Source: Alteromonas confluentis (GTDB lineage: Bacteria > Pseudomonadota > Gammaproteobacteria > Enterobacterales > Alteromonadaceae). From it: a stretch of DNA of 64,000 nt. The notes under the pieces were generated by a model. That model was given only the letters and a program-made list of their open reading frames with translations. It searched no databases and was not told the DNA's origin. Positions 19,096 to 28,052 of the stretch are shown piece after piece (the first letter of the stretch is position 1; every line of letters begins with the position of its first letter). The stretch covers positions 28,662 through 92,661 of the forward strand of contig NZ_MDHN01000043.1 in the NCBI RefSeq assembly GCF_001757105.1. Direction: 5' to 3'. The translations under genes were made by a program, and so were the position numbers.

Positions 19096-20094
19096 ATGCG
19101 TAAGATTTTAATCAGCCTCGCCCCATTATTGCTGGCTTTTCAGGCTTATGGTTCGTTACTGCCTATCCCTGTACCGGAAGAAAAAAAGGTCCGGGTATTT
19201 GTAGTGACAGATGCAAAAAATGAAGCTGACGATCAGTTCGCCATTGTGCATGCCTTGTTGTCGCCAAAACTAGAAGTCAAAGGCATTATTTCATCTCAGT
19301 TTGAGAACACATCTCTGCAAATGGGTCGGCCGGCAGGTTCAATGAAAGCGGGACTCATAGAAATCAATCACATCCTCTCGCTGATGGATATGAGTGAAGA
19401 CGTTGCCGTTTACAGAGGCTTAGACCTCGCCCTTGAGTCCGCAAATGGGATTGAAAACGAAGCCGCCAGAGCAATTATTACTGAAGCAAAGAAAGACGAC
19501 CCTCGACCGCTATTTGTCATTTCTTTTGGTCCCCTTACCGACATGGCTAACGCGCTGCTGCTAGCACCAGAAATCGGTGAAAAGGTCACTTCGGTGTGGA
19601 TTGGTGGTGGCGATTATCCGAAAGGTGGTTGGGAATACAACCTTTCCAACGACCCCGTCGCTGCAAACGCAGTGTTTGCATCCAATGTAACCAACTGGCA
19701 AATTCCCAGAGCCGTGTATACCACTATGCGAACAAGCCTTGCTGAACTAACCGTTAAGGTTGCGCCCTACGGAAAAATTGGTGAGTATCTGGTTCAGCAG
19801 ATGCACGAGTTCAATGCCTGGGCATCGGCCAGATTCCCCGATATTAACTGGCCGAAGGGCGAATCCTGGAGTTTAGGCGATAATCCTGCTGTTACAGTGC
19901 TTCTTGATGAACACGAATACGGCTATCGAGAACAAAGCGGCATACAATTCGCGAAAGAGAGTTTCGAGTATGTGCAGCATGATGAATTGAAATCGTTTCG
20001 CGTATATACCTTTGTTGACCCTCGCTTTACCCTGGAAGATATGTTTAGCAAAATTCAACTGTTCGACCAGTTAGACAAGCAGTCGCGGAAATAA
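19096..20094 (+). CDS. Exported nucleoside hydrolase-like protein
   Basis: 332-aa protein with a signal peptide (about 1-20) and the fold signatures of the inosine/uridine-preferring nucleoside hydrolase superfamily: an N-terminal aspartate motif DAKNEADDQFA, ISFGPLTDMANAL and NLSNDPVAA. In canonical enzymes the motif is DxDPGxDD; here the middle Asp is Lys and the Pro-Gly is Asn-Glu. This divergent subgroup is therefore likely to have altered metal or substrate binding. I chose the ATG at 19096 because GGAG lies 5 bp before it; an in-frame ATG at 19084 gives four extra residues. It probably hydrolyses N-glycosidic bonds in the periplasm. A LacI regulator follows. Confidence 0.75.
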   Translation: MRKILISLAPLLLAFQAYGSLLPIPVPEEKKVRVFVVTDAKNEADDQFAIVHALLSPKLEVKGIISSQFENTSLQMGRPAGSMKAGLIEINHILSLMDMSEDVAVYRGLDLALESANGIENEAARAIITEAKKDDPRPLFVISFGPLTDMANALLLAPEIGEKVTSVWIGGGDYPKGGWEYNLSNDPVAANAVFASNVTNWQIPRAVYTTMRTSLAELTVKVAPYGKIGEYLVQQMHEFNAWASARFPDINWPKGESWSLGDNPAVTVLLDEHEYGYREQSGIQFAKESFEYVQHDELKSFRVYTFVDPRFTLEDMFSKIQLFDQLDKQSRK

Positions 20095-20231
20095 TCAGCT
20101 ACACCTGAATAATGAACTTACACACAAACATATTAAATTTTGAGCCGATTGGGCTTACAATTGCAACGAATAAGAATAATTTATGAGGGAGTTGTGTGTG
20201 CTCCCATTGCCCTGCTATTGGAAAGTGAACA

Positions 20232-21254
20232 ATGAGTAAAGCAACAATTGGCGACGTGGCAAAGGCCGCGGGTGTTTCGAAGAAAACTGTTTCCCGGGTA
20301 TTAAATAACGAGCCCGGTGTTCGTAAAACCACCCAAGATGCCGTTAATGCCGCCATCAAAAGTCTGGATTACGTACCAAATCTGAACGCCAGACGTTTAC
20401 GCACTAATCAATCTTACCTGATTGGTGTGCTTTACATTGACTATCCAAGCAACTTTTACGGCAGCCTCATTCTTAACGGAGCCATAAAAGCCTGCGATAA
20501 ACTTGGTTACGACTTGCTCATACGCCCTTTTGAAAGCGGCTACGATGCACAGATGATTTCCGCAGCACTGAAGCACATGGTTGAGCGGTCTAATGTCGAC
20601 GGTTTCATTGTTGTGCCACCGTTGTGTGAAGACGAATCGGTTATTCAAGCGCTGGAAGAAACCGAAACTCCCATCGTAAAAATTGCCTCTTTAAATCAAG
20701 ACAGTCATATCTCTATTCACAGCGACGAAAAGGCAGGCGCTCAGCTAGCGATTGAGCATTTGGTCAATCTTGGGCATAGCAAAATAGGCTTCCTGAATTA
20801 TCTGGTGGGTCACGCTGCCGGTAAATGGCGCTATGAAGGGTATAAAGAGGCGCTCGAAATGCACGGTATCGAAGAGAATGCCAACCATGTGTGTCAGTTT
20901 CGTTATGGCGAAACCACCCTGGAACAAGCCTGTAGAAAGATGCTGAGCCAAGCCGACAGACCCACTGCCATTTTTACAGCTAACGATGCATCTGCAGCAG
21001 TGGTTTATCGTATTGCATCCCAACTTAAACTGCGTATTCCTTACGATTTGAGTGTGGTGGGCTTCGATGACGACCCCGCTGCGATGAATCTTTGGCCACC
21101 GTTGACGACTGTCAGTCAACCAGTTGCAGAACTGGGTTATAATGCCGCTACCATTCTGATAGAGCAGTGCATTCGTCATAAAGCGAAAGCCGCACTGCCA
21201 CTGTCGCTACCCGAGCTGGTGATTCGAAACTCCACCGGCCCATTACCGGAATAA
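20232..21254 (+). CDS. LacI-family transcriptional regulator
   Basis: 340-aa DNA-binding repressor or activator. The N-terminal helix-turn-helix is textbook LacI (TIGDVAKAAGVSKKTVSRVL, about 4-23), followed by the hinge helix (NLNARRLRTNQSYLIGVL) and a periplasmic-binding-protein-like sugar or nucleoside sensor domain (about 60-335) with VVGFDDDPAA near the end. Its likely target is the preceding nucleoside hydrolase-like gene, itself, or both. The ligand may be a nucleoside or sugar, but this is inference from location. A small membrane protein gene starts 2 bp after its stop. Confidence 0.93.
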   Translation: MSKATIGDVAKAAGVSKKTVSRVLNNEPGVRKTTQDAVNAAIKSLDYVPNLNARRLRTNQSYLIGVLYIDYPSNFYGSLILNGAIKACDKLGYDLLIRPFESGYDAQMISAALKHMVERSNVDGFIVVPPLCEDESVIQALEETETPIVKIASLNQDSHISIHSDEKAGAQLAIEHLVNLGHSKIGFLNYLVGHAAGKWRYEGYKEALEMHGIEENANHVCQFRYGETTLEQACRKMLSQADRPTAIFTANDASAAVVYRIASQLKLRIPYDLSVVGFDDDPAAMNLWPPLTTVSQPVAELGYNAATILIEQCIRHKAKAALPLSLPELVIRNSTGPLPE

Positions 21255-21256
21255 GT

Positions 21257-21754
21257 GTGCCATTACGATCTGAGAGCCAGCTAGAAACAGCGCTTCAAAG
21301 AAGAAAACGACATCAACATATTACCAGTTGGGTGATGGTATTCAGTGTACTGTTACTCATTGGTGTATTTACTTACACAGCACTGAATTTTGATGCGTTA
21401 TACGACCCGTACCGCAGTGTGTACCCTCGACTGAGTACGGTTTTTTCGCCATTAAATATGGTGGTGATCACCGTGCTTGCCTCGTTAAATGGCTTCAGTA
21501 TTTACAAACTTCGTCATGCGAAGGCACAGCTCGCACTCAGTGCCTACATGCTAGTGGCGGACATGAAAGCAAATAATGAATCCCATCCCGCGTTTCTGAA
21601 TGATTTTCTTAAAGCCGCAGGGCTGCCACTAAACTATTCGCTTTCTATGGTAAAGAAAATGAACATGCGACATTTTATGTCATCTTCAGGGGCAATTACT
21701 CGCGCTATTCGCCGACATGAAAAAGAATGGATTGCACTTAGCAAACAGGCTTGA
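21257..21754 (+). CDS. Conserved-looking membrane protein of unknown function
   Basis: 165-aa protein starting at GTG, immediately after the LacI stop and so probably cotranscribed. It has two transmembrane helices (about 24-42 and 64-83) and a soluble, basic C-terminal half (about 90-165) with no motif I recognise. The extracytoplasmic loop between the helices contains a Tyr/Pro-rich stretch (YDPYRSVYPRLSTV). No function is assigned. Confidence 0.6.
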   Translation: MPLRSESQLETALQRRKRHQHITSWVMVFSVLLLIGVFTYTALNFDALYDPYRSVYPRLSTVFSPLNMVVITVLASLNGFSIYKLRHAKAQLALSAYMLVADMKANNESHPAFLNDFLKAAGLPLNYSLSMVKKMNMRHFMSSSGAITRAIRRHEKEWIALSKQA

Positions 21755-21779
21755 GTGGAGAAATGAAGGCGTGTAAAGC

Positions 21780-21805
21780 GCTGTCACAACGTAAGCTGTG
21801 ACAGC
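21780..21805. terminator. Hairpin between convergent genes
   Basis: Perfect 9-bp inverted repeat GCTGTCACA / TGTGACAGC with an 8-nt loop, between the membrane protein gene and the convergent S-formylglutathione hydrolase gene. There is no T-tract, so a terminator role is suggested by position only. Confidence 0.5.
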
Positions 21806-21813
21806 AAATGTCA

Positions 21814-22656
21814 TCAGCTAAGTCCCAGATGGCTTGCATGAAATTGCAGGTGCTCGTCAATAAACGAAGTAATGAAGAAATAGCTGTGGTCGTAGCCCTC
21901 ATGCATATTTAGAGTAAGCTGCGTGTCACTCTTTTGCGCAGCGTTTATAAGCGCCTGAGGCTTCAATTGCTCTTCAAGAAACTGATCTGCTCTGCCCTGC
22001 TCTACCAGCAGCGGAATATAATGCTGCTTTTGCGCTAGTAATACTGAAGCATCGTACTCACTCCAGGCCGACTCATCGTTACCAAGATAACCGCCAAGGG
22101 CTTTCTTACCCCACGGGCAATCTGACGGATTTGAAATCGGGCTGAATGCCGATACCGATACATACTGCTCAGGATTCCGTAAACCAATTACCAGTGCGCC
22201 ATGGCCGCCCATGGAATGCCCGCTTATGGCTTTTTCACCGGTTACTGGCAGATTAGCTTCCACAAGTGCAGGCAGCTCTTTAGTGATGTAATCATACATC
22301 TGGTAATGCGAACTCCACGGTGCCTGTGTCGCATTCACATAGAAACCAGCTCCTAGGCCCATGTCGTAAGCCTGATTGTCATCGTCTGCTACTCCCTCTC
22401 CCCGAGGGCTGGTGTCGGGCGCAACAATCGCCATACCAAGTTCTGCCGCCATTTTCATTGCGCCGGCTTTCTGCATAAAGTTTTCGTCTGTGCAGGTAAG
22501 TCCAGACAACCAATACAGCACGGGTACTGGGTTTTCTTTGCTGGCAAATGGCGGTAAATACACCGCGAAAGTCATTTCGCAGTTTGTGGTTTCTGCTGCG
22601 TGACGGTAACGACAATGACGTCCACCGAATGCGCGATTCTCACTAATAAGTTGCAT
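21814..22656 (-). CDS. fghA: S-formylglutathione hydrolase
   Basis: 280-aa esterase-D family enzyme that hydrolyses S-formylglutathione to formate and glutathione, the last step of glutathione-dependent formaldehyde detoxification. The nucleophile elbow GHSMG is at 146-150 (S148), with D224 (GRADQF) and H257 (GYDHSYF) completing the triad; the SGLTCTDENF block (51-60) is characteristic of the family. Its usual partner, the class III alcohol dehydrogenase, is not adjacent here, so the pathway genes are split or the partner lies elsewhere. Confidence 0.95.
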   Translation of the reverse strand: MQLISENRAFGGRHCRYRHAAETTNCEMTFAVYLPPFASKENPVPVLYWLSGLTCTDENFMQKAGAMKMAAELGMAIVAPDTSPRGEGVADDDNQAYDMGLGAGFYVNATQAPWSSHYQMYDYITKELPALVEANLPVTGEKAISGHSMGGHGALVIGLRNPEQYVSVSAFSPISNPSDCPWGKKALGGYLGNDESAWSEYDASVLLAQKQHYIPLLVEQGRADQFLEEQLKPQALINAAQKSDTQLTLNMHEGYDHSYFFITSFIDEHLQFHASHLGLS

Positions 22657-22772
22657 AAATTTCTCTATATTGCGGCTAAATATTGCTAAATCCCGATTTC
22701 ACAGTAAAGGGTGTAATGGATTTTAAATCAACATCGTTTACACTAACGGCCAAATTTCAGAGGTAAATAACA

Positions 22773-23687
22773 ATGCTTAAAACGGTTGGCTATAATCTGC
22801 GTGGCACTGTGTCAGTGCTTGGCTACTTTTTCAATACTGTTTTCTGGTTTATCCCGATTTTTATCTTATCGCTGCTCAAGCTACCGCCAATTGCACTTTG
22901 GCGCCGCGTGGTTTCGTACCCACTGGACGCGTGTGCAACCGCGTGGATAGGTGTGAACAACCTGAACCAGCGCCTGCTGGGCAGTACGAAATGGACGGTA
23001 AACGGAATTAGCACACTAAAACCAGACGACTGGTACCTGGTCGTGGCCAATCATCAGTCTTGGGTAGATATTCTGGTTCTCCAACGGATTTTCAACCGCA
23101 AAATTCCATTTTTGAAGTTTTTCCTGAAACAAGAACTCATCTGGGTCCCTGTACTTGGCCTCGCCTGGTGGGCGCTCGACTTTCCGTTTATGCGTCGTTA
23201 CAGCAAATCGTTCCTGACGAAAAATCCGCATCTAAAAGGCAAAGATATGGAAACCACCCGGAAAGCTTGCGAGAAGTTCAAATCCAAGCCTGTCAGCATC
23301 ATGAATTTCGTTGAAGGAACGCGGTTTACAGTAGCCAAACATCAGCGTCAACAATCTCCTTTCACGCATTTGTTGAAGCCGAAAGCCGGTGGCATCGCAT
23401 TTGTGCTTAGTGCCATGGGCGAGCAGTTACATAAACTCATAGATGTCACCATAGATTACCCCGGCGGTGTGCCTAGCTACTGGGACTTTGTCTGCGGCAA
23501 GGTGAAAGAAATTCGTGTAAATGTGGCGGTAACGCCCATTAAAGAAATCATTGAAGGCGGCTTTTTTAACGACACGTATTTTTCTGATCCGGCGCAAAAA
23601 GCGCGATTCCAACAGTGGCTGAATGAGCGCTGGAAAGCAAAGGATGCCCACCTTGACGCATTAAACTCAACGCAGGCTCCGCTATGA
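22773..23687 (+). CDS. Acyltransferase, PlsC/YihG-like (first of tandem pair)
   Basis: 304-aa membrane-bound acyltransferase of the lysophosphatidate acyltransferase superfamily. The HX4D motif is in ANHQSWVD (about 92-99) and the glycerophosphate-binding-type motif appears as FVEGTRF, the form found in YihG-like proteins. N-terminal hydrophobic segments anchor it in the inner membrane. Its stop overlaps the start of a paralogue (ATGA). The predicted role is acyl transfer to lysophospholipid or a related lipid; the exact substrate is unknown. Confidence 0.88.
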   Translation: MLKTVGYNLRGTVSVLGYFFNTVFWFIPIFILSLLKLPPIALWRRVVSYPLDACATAWIGVNNLNQRLLGSTKWTVNGISTLKPDDWYLVVANHQSWVDILVLQRIFNRKIPFLKFFLKQELIWVPVLGLAWWALDFPFMRRYSKSFLTKNPHLKGKDMETTRKACEKFKSKPVSIMNFVEGTRFTVAKHQRQQSPFTHLLKPKAGGIAFVLSAMGEQLHKLIDVTIDYPGGVPSYWDFVCGKVKEIRVNVAVTPIKEIIEGGFFNDTYFSDPAQKARFQQWLNERWKAKDAHLDALNSTQAPL

Positions 23688-24574
23688 GAAAGTTGTTAGG
23701 TCCTCTAATATTTCTCATTCACACACCGCTTCAGATCTTAAACCTGGCTTTCTGGGCGTCGATCATCATCCTATGCGGCTTATTGAAACTGGTATTGCCG
23801 TTCCCGGCGATTCGTACACTTTTAATCGGTATTATGCACCCAGCCATGCAAGCGTTTGGGGCGTGCAGTGTGCTGCTGATTAAACTTTTTAATCCGGTCA
23901 CGGTAGATGTGCGTATCGATGGCACCTTATCGCCACGCAATTGGTATCTACTGATATCAAATCACCTGAGTTATCTGGATATTGTTCTTCTGATTAATCT
24001 ATCGAAAGGTCGTATTCCCCCGCCCAAATTTTTCCTCAAAAAAGAGCTTATCTGGCTACCTTTTGTCGGTTTGGGTGCATGGGCTCTGGAAATGCCTTTT
24101 ATGCGGCGATATTCGCGCAGTTACCTGGAAAAATACCCTCATCGAAAGGGCCAGGATATTGAAACAACCCGACGCTCTTGCGAAAAGTATAAGGCACAAC
24201 CAACAACCGTAATCAATTTCGTTGAAGGCACGCGTTTTACTGCCGTGAAACATAAAAGTAAAAAAAGTCAGTTTGCTCATTTATTGCCACCAAAAGCAGG
24301 GGGAATCGCATTTACTCTTGCTACCATGGGCCACCTTTTTACTAACTTGCTGGATATCTCGTTGTTGTATCCTGGCGACGTCAAACACCCAATGATGGCG
24401 ATGTTGAGCGGTCAGATGCGGCGAATCATCATCGACGTCAATGTACTCGATGTGCCGGAGGCAGTCCGGGGGGATTATTTCAGCGATGACGCATTCCGTG
24501 GCCGGTTTCAAACCTGGCTTAACGAATTGTGGTCAGAAAAAGACACCCGAATTCACCAGTTACTGGAGCCCTGA
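23684..24574 (+). CDS. Acyltransferase, PlsC/YihG-like (second of tandem pair)
   Basis: 296-aa paralogue of the preceding gene with the same motif order: SNHLSYLD (HX4D), FMRRYSRSYL, FVEGTRF and the KAGGIAF block. The two proteins are alignable along their whole length, which points to tandem duplication. The ATGA overlap indicates translational coupling. A YbdG-type channel gene begins 2 bp after its stop, giving a three-gene membrane operon. The two copies might differ in acyl-chain or headgroup preference. Confidence 0.88.
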   Translation: MRKLLGPLIFLIHTPLQILNLAFWASIIILCGLLKLVLPFPAIRTLLIGIMHPAMQAFGACSVLLIKLFNPVTVDVRIDGTLSPRNWYLLISNHLSYLDIVLLINLSKGRIPPPKFFLKKELIWLPFVGLGAWALEMPFMRRYSRSYLEKYPHRKGQDIETTRRSCEKYKAQPTTVINFVEGTRFTAVKHKSKKSQFAHLLPPKAGGIAFTLATMGHLFTNLLDISLLYPGDVKHPMMAMLSGQMRRIIIDVNVLDVPEAVRGDYFSDDAFRGRFQTWLNELWSEKDTRIHQLLEP

Positions 24575-24576
24575 AC

Positions 24577-25917
24577 GTGCAAATTGCATCTTCGATCAGA
24601 GAAATCTTCGTCCATACTGTTAAGGACATTTTTCCCGACCTCACCACAGACACGATTCTCTACAACAGTCTTGGTATCATAGCGATATTCTTAGTCGCAC
24701 TCACGTTCTATGTTATCAGTCGCGTGATCCTGAAAGTGCAGGTGGCGATGTTGGTGAAGAAAAGCCGCAACAGTTGGGATGACGCACTGTACAGCCACGG
24801 TTTCTTCCGGCGACTCACTCACCTGGTGCCCGCACTGGTCATCTTTTTGCTCACACCCGTACTGATAAACGAAGACAATCTGATATACGGCTTCATGCTT
24901 AAAGCTTCTCTGCTTTACATGATGCTCACCGCCCTACTCGGTATTTTTGCTTTATTAAATACCGTGCAAGACGTCTACAACGCGTCTTACCTGGCGAAGC
25001 GCGCTTCAATCACCGGTTTTATTCAAGTTGCTAAACTCGCTTTTTCAGTGATTGTGCTTTTACTGTGTATTTCACTGGTGGTGAACAAAAGCCCGCTCAT
25101 CATCATGTCAGGCTTAACCGCACTGGCTGCGGTGTTGCTGTTAATTTTCCGCGATACCATTTTAGGGTTTGTAGCGGGGATCCAAATCGCTGCCAACCGT
25201 ATGTTTAATACCGGAGACTGGATTCAAATTACCAAGTTTGAAGTAGACGGTGAGATCCTTGAAATTGGTCTGACAAACGTGAAGGTTCAGAACTGGGATA
25301 AGACCATTTCCACATTACCGAGTTATTCACTGACCACAGAAGCGGTAAAAAACTGGCGTGGCATGCAGGAGTCTGGCGGTAGACGCATCAAACGTGCGGT
25401 GTATATCGATATTCATTCGGTAAAACTGTGCGATGCAGACATGCTGGATCGATTTCGCCATATTCGTTACATCACTGAGTACATCGACAACAAAGTCAGT
25501 GAATTGCAGGCATATCACAAAGACAGTTCCATCGATGAAACCGATTTATTGAACAAACGCAGTATGACGAATATCGGTACATTCAGGGCCTATCTTGAAT
25601 CGTACCTGAAAAAGCACAAAGACATTAATCAGTCGCTTTACCTGATGGTTCGCCAACTGCCACCGAATGAACTCGGATTACCACTGGAAATCTATTGTTT
25701 CAGTAGCAAGAAAGAGTGGGTGCAGTATGAGAAAGTTCAGGCTGATATTTTCGACCACATTCTGGCTATGATGCCCATGTTCGGATTACGCGCGTACCAA
25801 CGCGACAGCCACTTAATGAATTGGGACCCGTTCGCCAATGCGCCCCATCCTGGCATTCAACACAAAGCCGATGTGACAGAATCGGACAATGAAACAGAAA
25901 AAAGTAGCGAACGATAA
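24577..25917 (+). CDS. ybdG: Mechanosensitive channel, YbdG type
   Basis: About 446-aa MscS-superfamily channel; the family member in E. coli gives the MscM-type activity. Several N-terminal membrane segments precede the pore region (MSGLTALAAVLLLIFRDTIL) and the cytosolic domain carries blocks typical of YbdG, including VKVQNWDKTIS and AVKNWRGMQESGGRRIKR. I chose the GTG at 24577, which has GGAG about 9 bp upstream and begins just after the acyltransferase stop, rather than an ATG 16 codons earlier inside that gene. A strong terminator follows. Confidence 0.9.
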   Translation: MQIASSIREIFVHTVKDIFPDLTTDTILYNSLGIIAIFLVALTFYVISRVILKVQVAMLVKKSRNSWDDALYSHGFFRRLTHLVPALVIFLLTPVLINEDNLIYGFMLKASLLYMMLTALLGIFALLNTVQDVYNASYLAKRASITGFIQVAKLAFSVIVLLLCISLVVNKSPLIIMSGLTALAAVLLLIFRDTILGFVAGIQIAANRMFNTGDWIQITKFEVDGEILEIGLTNVKVQNWDKTISTLPSYSLTTEAVKNWRGMQESGGRRIKRAVYIDIHSVKLCDADMLDRFRHIRYITEYIDNKVSELQAYHKDSSIDETDLLNKRSMTNIGTFRAYLESYLKKHKDINQSLYLMVRQLPPNELGLPLEIYCFSSKKEWVQYEKVQADIFDHILAMMPMFGLRAYQRDSHLMNWDPFANAPHPGIQHKADVTESDNETEKSSER

Positions 25918-25937
25918 CTTGCTAACTGTCAGATACA

Positions 25938-25964
25938 AAAAACGGCGCTTTCTGCGCCGTTTTT
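25938..25964. terminator. Bidirectional Rho-independent terminator
   Basis: AAAAACGGCGC / GCGCCGTTTTT, an 11-bp stem with a 5-nt loop and T or A tracts on either side. It sits between the convergent ybdG-like gene and the 63-aa membrane protein gene and can serve both. Confidence 0.92.
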
Positions 25965-25978
25965 GATATGCGAAATAT

Positions 25979-26170
25979 TCAGAGTATGGCGTAAGCCATC
26001 AATACACAGACCACCAGCCCAGATACGCCAAAAAAGCCATACTCCACTTTTTCCTGCATGCCCTCAGCACCGGCTTTGGCTGTCATAAAGCCCATGATGA
26101 TGCTGGCTAAACCCAGTGCAAATGCCATCACACATGCACCGAAACCTACTGCTGTAATCCACTCGCTCAT
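25979..26170 (-). CDS. Small inner-membrane protein of unknown function
   Basis: 63-aa protein with two predicted transmembrane helices (about 6-28 and 45-62) joined by a short charged loop (KAGAEGMQEKVEYG). It has its own upstream region of about 335 bp and ends at a shared bidirectional terminator, which supports a real gene. No family recognised. Confidence 0.6.
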   Translation of the reverse strand: MSEWITAVGFGACVMAFALGLASIIMGFMTAKAGAEGMQEKVEYGFFGVSGLVVCVLMAYAIL

Positions 26171-26321
26171 ATTCTCAAACCCTTAGATTCATTTCGTTAC
26201 AACTCTGCGCTACTCAGAGCATTAACGAAAGGCATAAACTGAACACTTATTATGCATCAAATTTTACTTATTGCGTAATCTAAATGCACTGCTAACCCGG
26301 TTATTTGATCTTGGTCAATTA

Positions 26322-26349
26322 CGCTAATTAGTTCGTAATTTCGCTAATT
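26322..26349. repeat. Direct repeat CGCTAATT x2, 20 bp apart
   Basis: CGCTAATT occurs at 26322-26329 and 26342-26349, exactly 20 bp apart (about two helical turns), with TTCGTAAT-like sequence between. This spacing would suit cooperative regulator binding. Confidence 0.5.
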
Positions 26350-26389
26350 TTCAGTTAACGAATAACCTATTCACCCCGACAAAAACAAC

Positions 26390-26406
26390 CTAATTCATTG
26401 AATTAG
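26390..26406. repeat. Perfect inverted repeat, operator-like
   Basis: CTAATTCA-T-TGAATTAG, eight-base arms around one base, 100 bp before the DUF2884-like start codon. Short AT-rich arms favour a protein-binding site over a terminator. Confidence 0.5.
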
Positions 26407-26505
26407 AATGAAAATTAAAATTGGCCTCAGCATTGCTATCTCTAGCGCAACACACAGTAAAACTCATAGCCTCACGGCACCATAGATATTTGAAAGGATG
26501 ACACC

Positions 26506-27306
26506 ATGAAGAAACTTGCTGCTATTGCCATTGCCACTGCATTAACCACAACCCCGGCGTTTGCCGATATCGGGGCAGGCAGCTGCGATATCAGCATGCA
26601 GGGCGACGTGAGCTGGCAAAAAGGCGTGTTAACACTGAATACGCCTGACGACCAGGAAATTGTCATTACCCCAGCCCATCACCTTTCGCTGAATGGTCAA
26701 ACGGTTTCACTGAACAACAGCCAGCAGCAATACGTCACCAGCTATTATCAGCAAATTGAAATGGCCGTACCGATGACGCTGAACATCACCTACGATGCCC
26801 TGGAGTTAGCTGGCGGCGCCATCAATGAAGCATTCGGCGAATTACTGGGAGCCGATAACGGACTTGTTGAAGATCTGGATGAAATGTTTACCGATCTGCG
26901 CACCGAAATGAACACTCACTTCTATGACGAAGACGGAGAAATGCGCATTTCCAGTGAAGATTTCGACGATAACGGGTGGGTTTCTGAGCGCTGGGAAGAC
27001 AAGTACGAAGAAAAAGTTGAAGATATCATCGCCAACTCAACGGGTCGTCTGCTCATCGCTGTAGGTAAGGCCATGCTGGCAGGCGACGACGATTTTGAAG
27101 AATTCGAGCAGCATATGGAAAACTGGGAAGAAGACTTCGAGCAACGGGTTGAAGCCAAGTCTTCTGCTATCGAGGCCCGTGCAGACGAACTGTGTGAAAT
27201 ACTGAAAAAAGCAGACTACGCAGAAAACAAAATGCAGAAGCATATTCCAGGCCTCGAAAGCCTGAACATGCTGACCATTGAACGCGGTGAAGAAATGCTG
27301 ATGTAG
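26506..27306 (+). CDS. Exported DUF2884/YggN-like protein
   Basis: 266-aa protein with a clear signal peptide (about 1-20, AFA cleavage) and the features of the YggN/DUF2884 family: a short Cys-containing beta region at the N-terminus, a helical middle and a strongly acidic C-terminal half with Glu/Asp-rich stretches. The family is widespread in gammaproteobacteria and has no established biochemical role; it is expected in the periplasm. The ribosome binding site AAAGGATG precedes the ATG. Confidence 0.75.
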   Translation: MKKLAAIAIATALTTTPAFADIGAGSCDISMQGDVSWQKGVLTLNTPDDQEIVITPAHHLSLNGQTVSLNNSQQQYVTSYYQQIEMAVPMTLNITYDALELAGGAINEAFGELLGADNGLVEDLDEMFTDLRTEMNTHFYDEDGEMRISSEDFDDNGWVSERWEDKYEEKVEDIIANSTGRLLIAVGKAMLAGDDDFEEFEQHMENWEEDFEQRVEAKSSAIEARADELCEILKKADYAENKMQKHIPGLESLNMLTIERGEEMLM

Positions 27307-27390
27307 TGGTTATTGTTGGCCAGGCAGCCTGCGAGCGATTTAATGCGTTTGTTTGCTGCCGACATTTACCATTGCTGGATGCAATGACAA

Positions 27391-27747
27391 TTACTGCGAA
27401 ATGTCTTGTACAAACGATACCTTATTACCTTCGGGGTCTGAAACCTCAGCCAACTTAATTACCCCAGGATATTCAATTATGTCGCCGATGGGTAAGCCGT
27501 TTGACTCGCAAAAATGGTGATGCTTATCAATATCAGTAACTGTGATAACAACGGATGTGGAGCCCGCTTTTTCAGGGTCAACCGACAACTGAATCCATGC
27601 ACCTTCCAATAATTGCCATTCTGCAACACCATCCATTGGTATAATGTCGGGCTCCCTCTCAAACAAGCGAGTGTAAAAGTCGAGAGCTCTATCGAACTCC
27701 TTCACTGGTAAAACAGAAATAACACCATTGATATTTTTTGTAGTCAT
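27391..27747 (-). CDS. VOC-family (glyoxalase/bleomycin resistance-like) protein
   Basis: 118-aa single-module vicinal-oxygen-chelate protein with the beta-alpha-beta-beta-beta pattern and the typical EVSDPEGNKVSFVQ C-terminal motif carrying a metal-ligand Glu. Family members bind a divalent metal or act as metal-free drug-binding proteins and dimerise. The partner substrate cannot be inferred. It lies at the edge of the accessory-looking segment. Confidence 0.85.
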   Translation of the reverse strand: MTTKNINGVISVLPVKEFDRALDFYTRLFEREPDIIPMDGVAEWQLLEGAWIQLSVDPEKAGSTSVVITVTDIDKHHHFCESNGLPIGDIIEYPGVIKLAEVSDPEGNKVSFVQDISQ

Positions 27748-27992
27748 ATCATTTCCTTATAAATGACTGATAGTACGATGTGTAAACTGGGAAGCTAATG
27801 TACCCCACGCCGCGGATGAAAAACTCAAGAATCGCATCTTTGAAAATCAATCTGAGAGCGTTTAAGAGAAAACGGCCAGTGCTTTCTGCTACCTCTTCCA
27901 TCCTGACTACCCTAATTCGTTCTTATGATAATTAGTATTTCATCGTTGTCGAAACAACTTGGCATATAACCCCCACAAAAGGAAAGTAATAC

Positions 27993-28052
27993 ATGGGTAA
28001 AATCCAAGCGAAGCGACAGAGCCCCTATGTTACTGTCCCAGTGAGCCTATGA
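27993..28052 (+). other. Truncated short frame with good ribosome binding site
   Basis: An ATG preceded by AAAGGAAAG opens a 19-codon frame (begins MGKIQAKR) that hits a stop inside the 3' end of brnA. The strong translation signal on so short a frame suggests the 5' end of a gene interrupted when the toxin-antitoxin segment arrived, or a tiny peptide. Not called as a gene. Confidence 0.25.

Larger units (their letters stand above)
26171..26505. other. Divergent intergenic region with repeats, upstream of the DUF2884-like gene
   Basis: 335 bp, AT-rich, between the divergent 63-aa membrane protein and the DUF2884-like gene. It holds two CGCTAATT direct repeats and a perfect inverted repeat described separately; otherwise no gene is seen. 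Confidence 0.6.
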
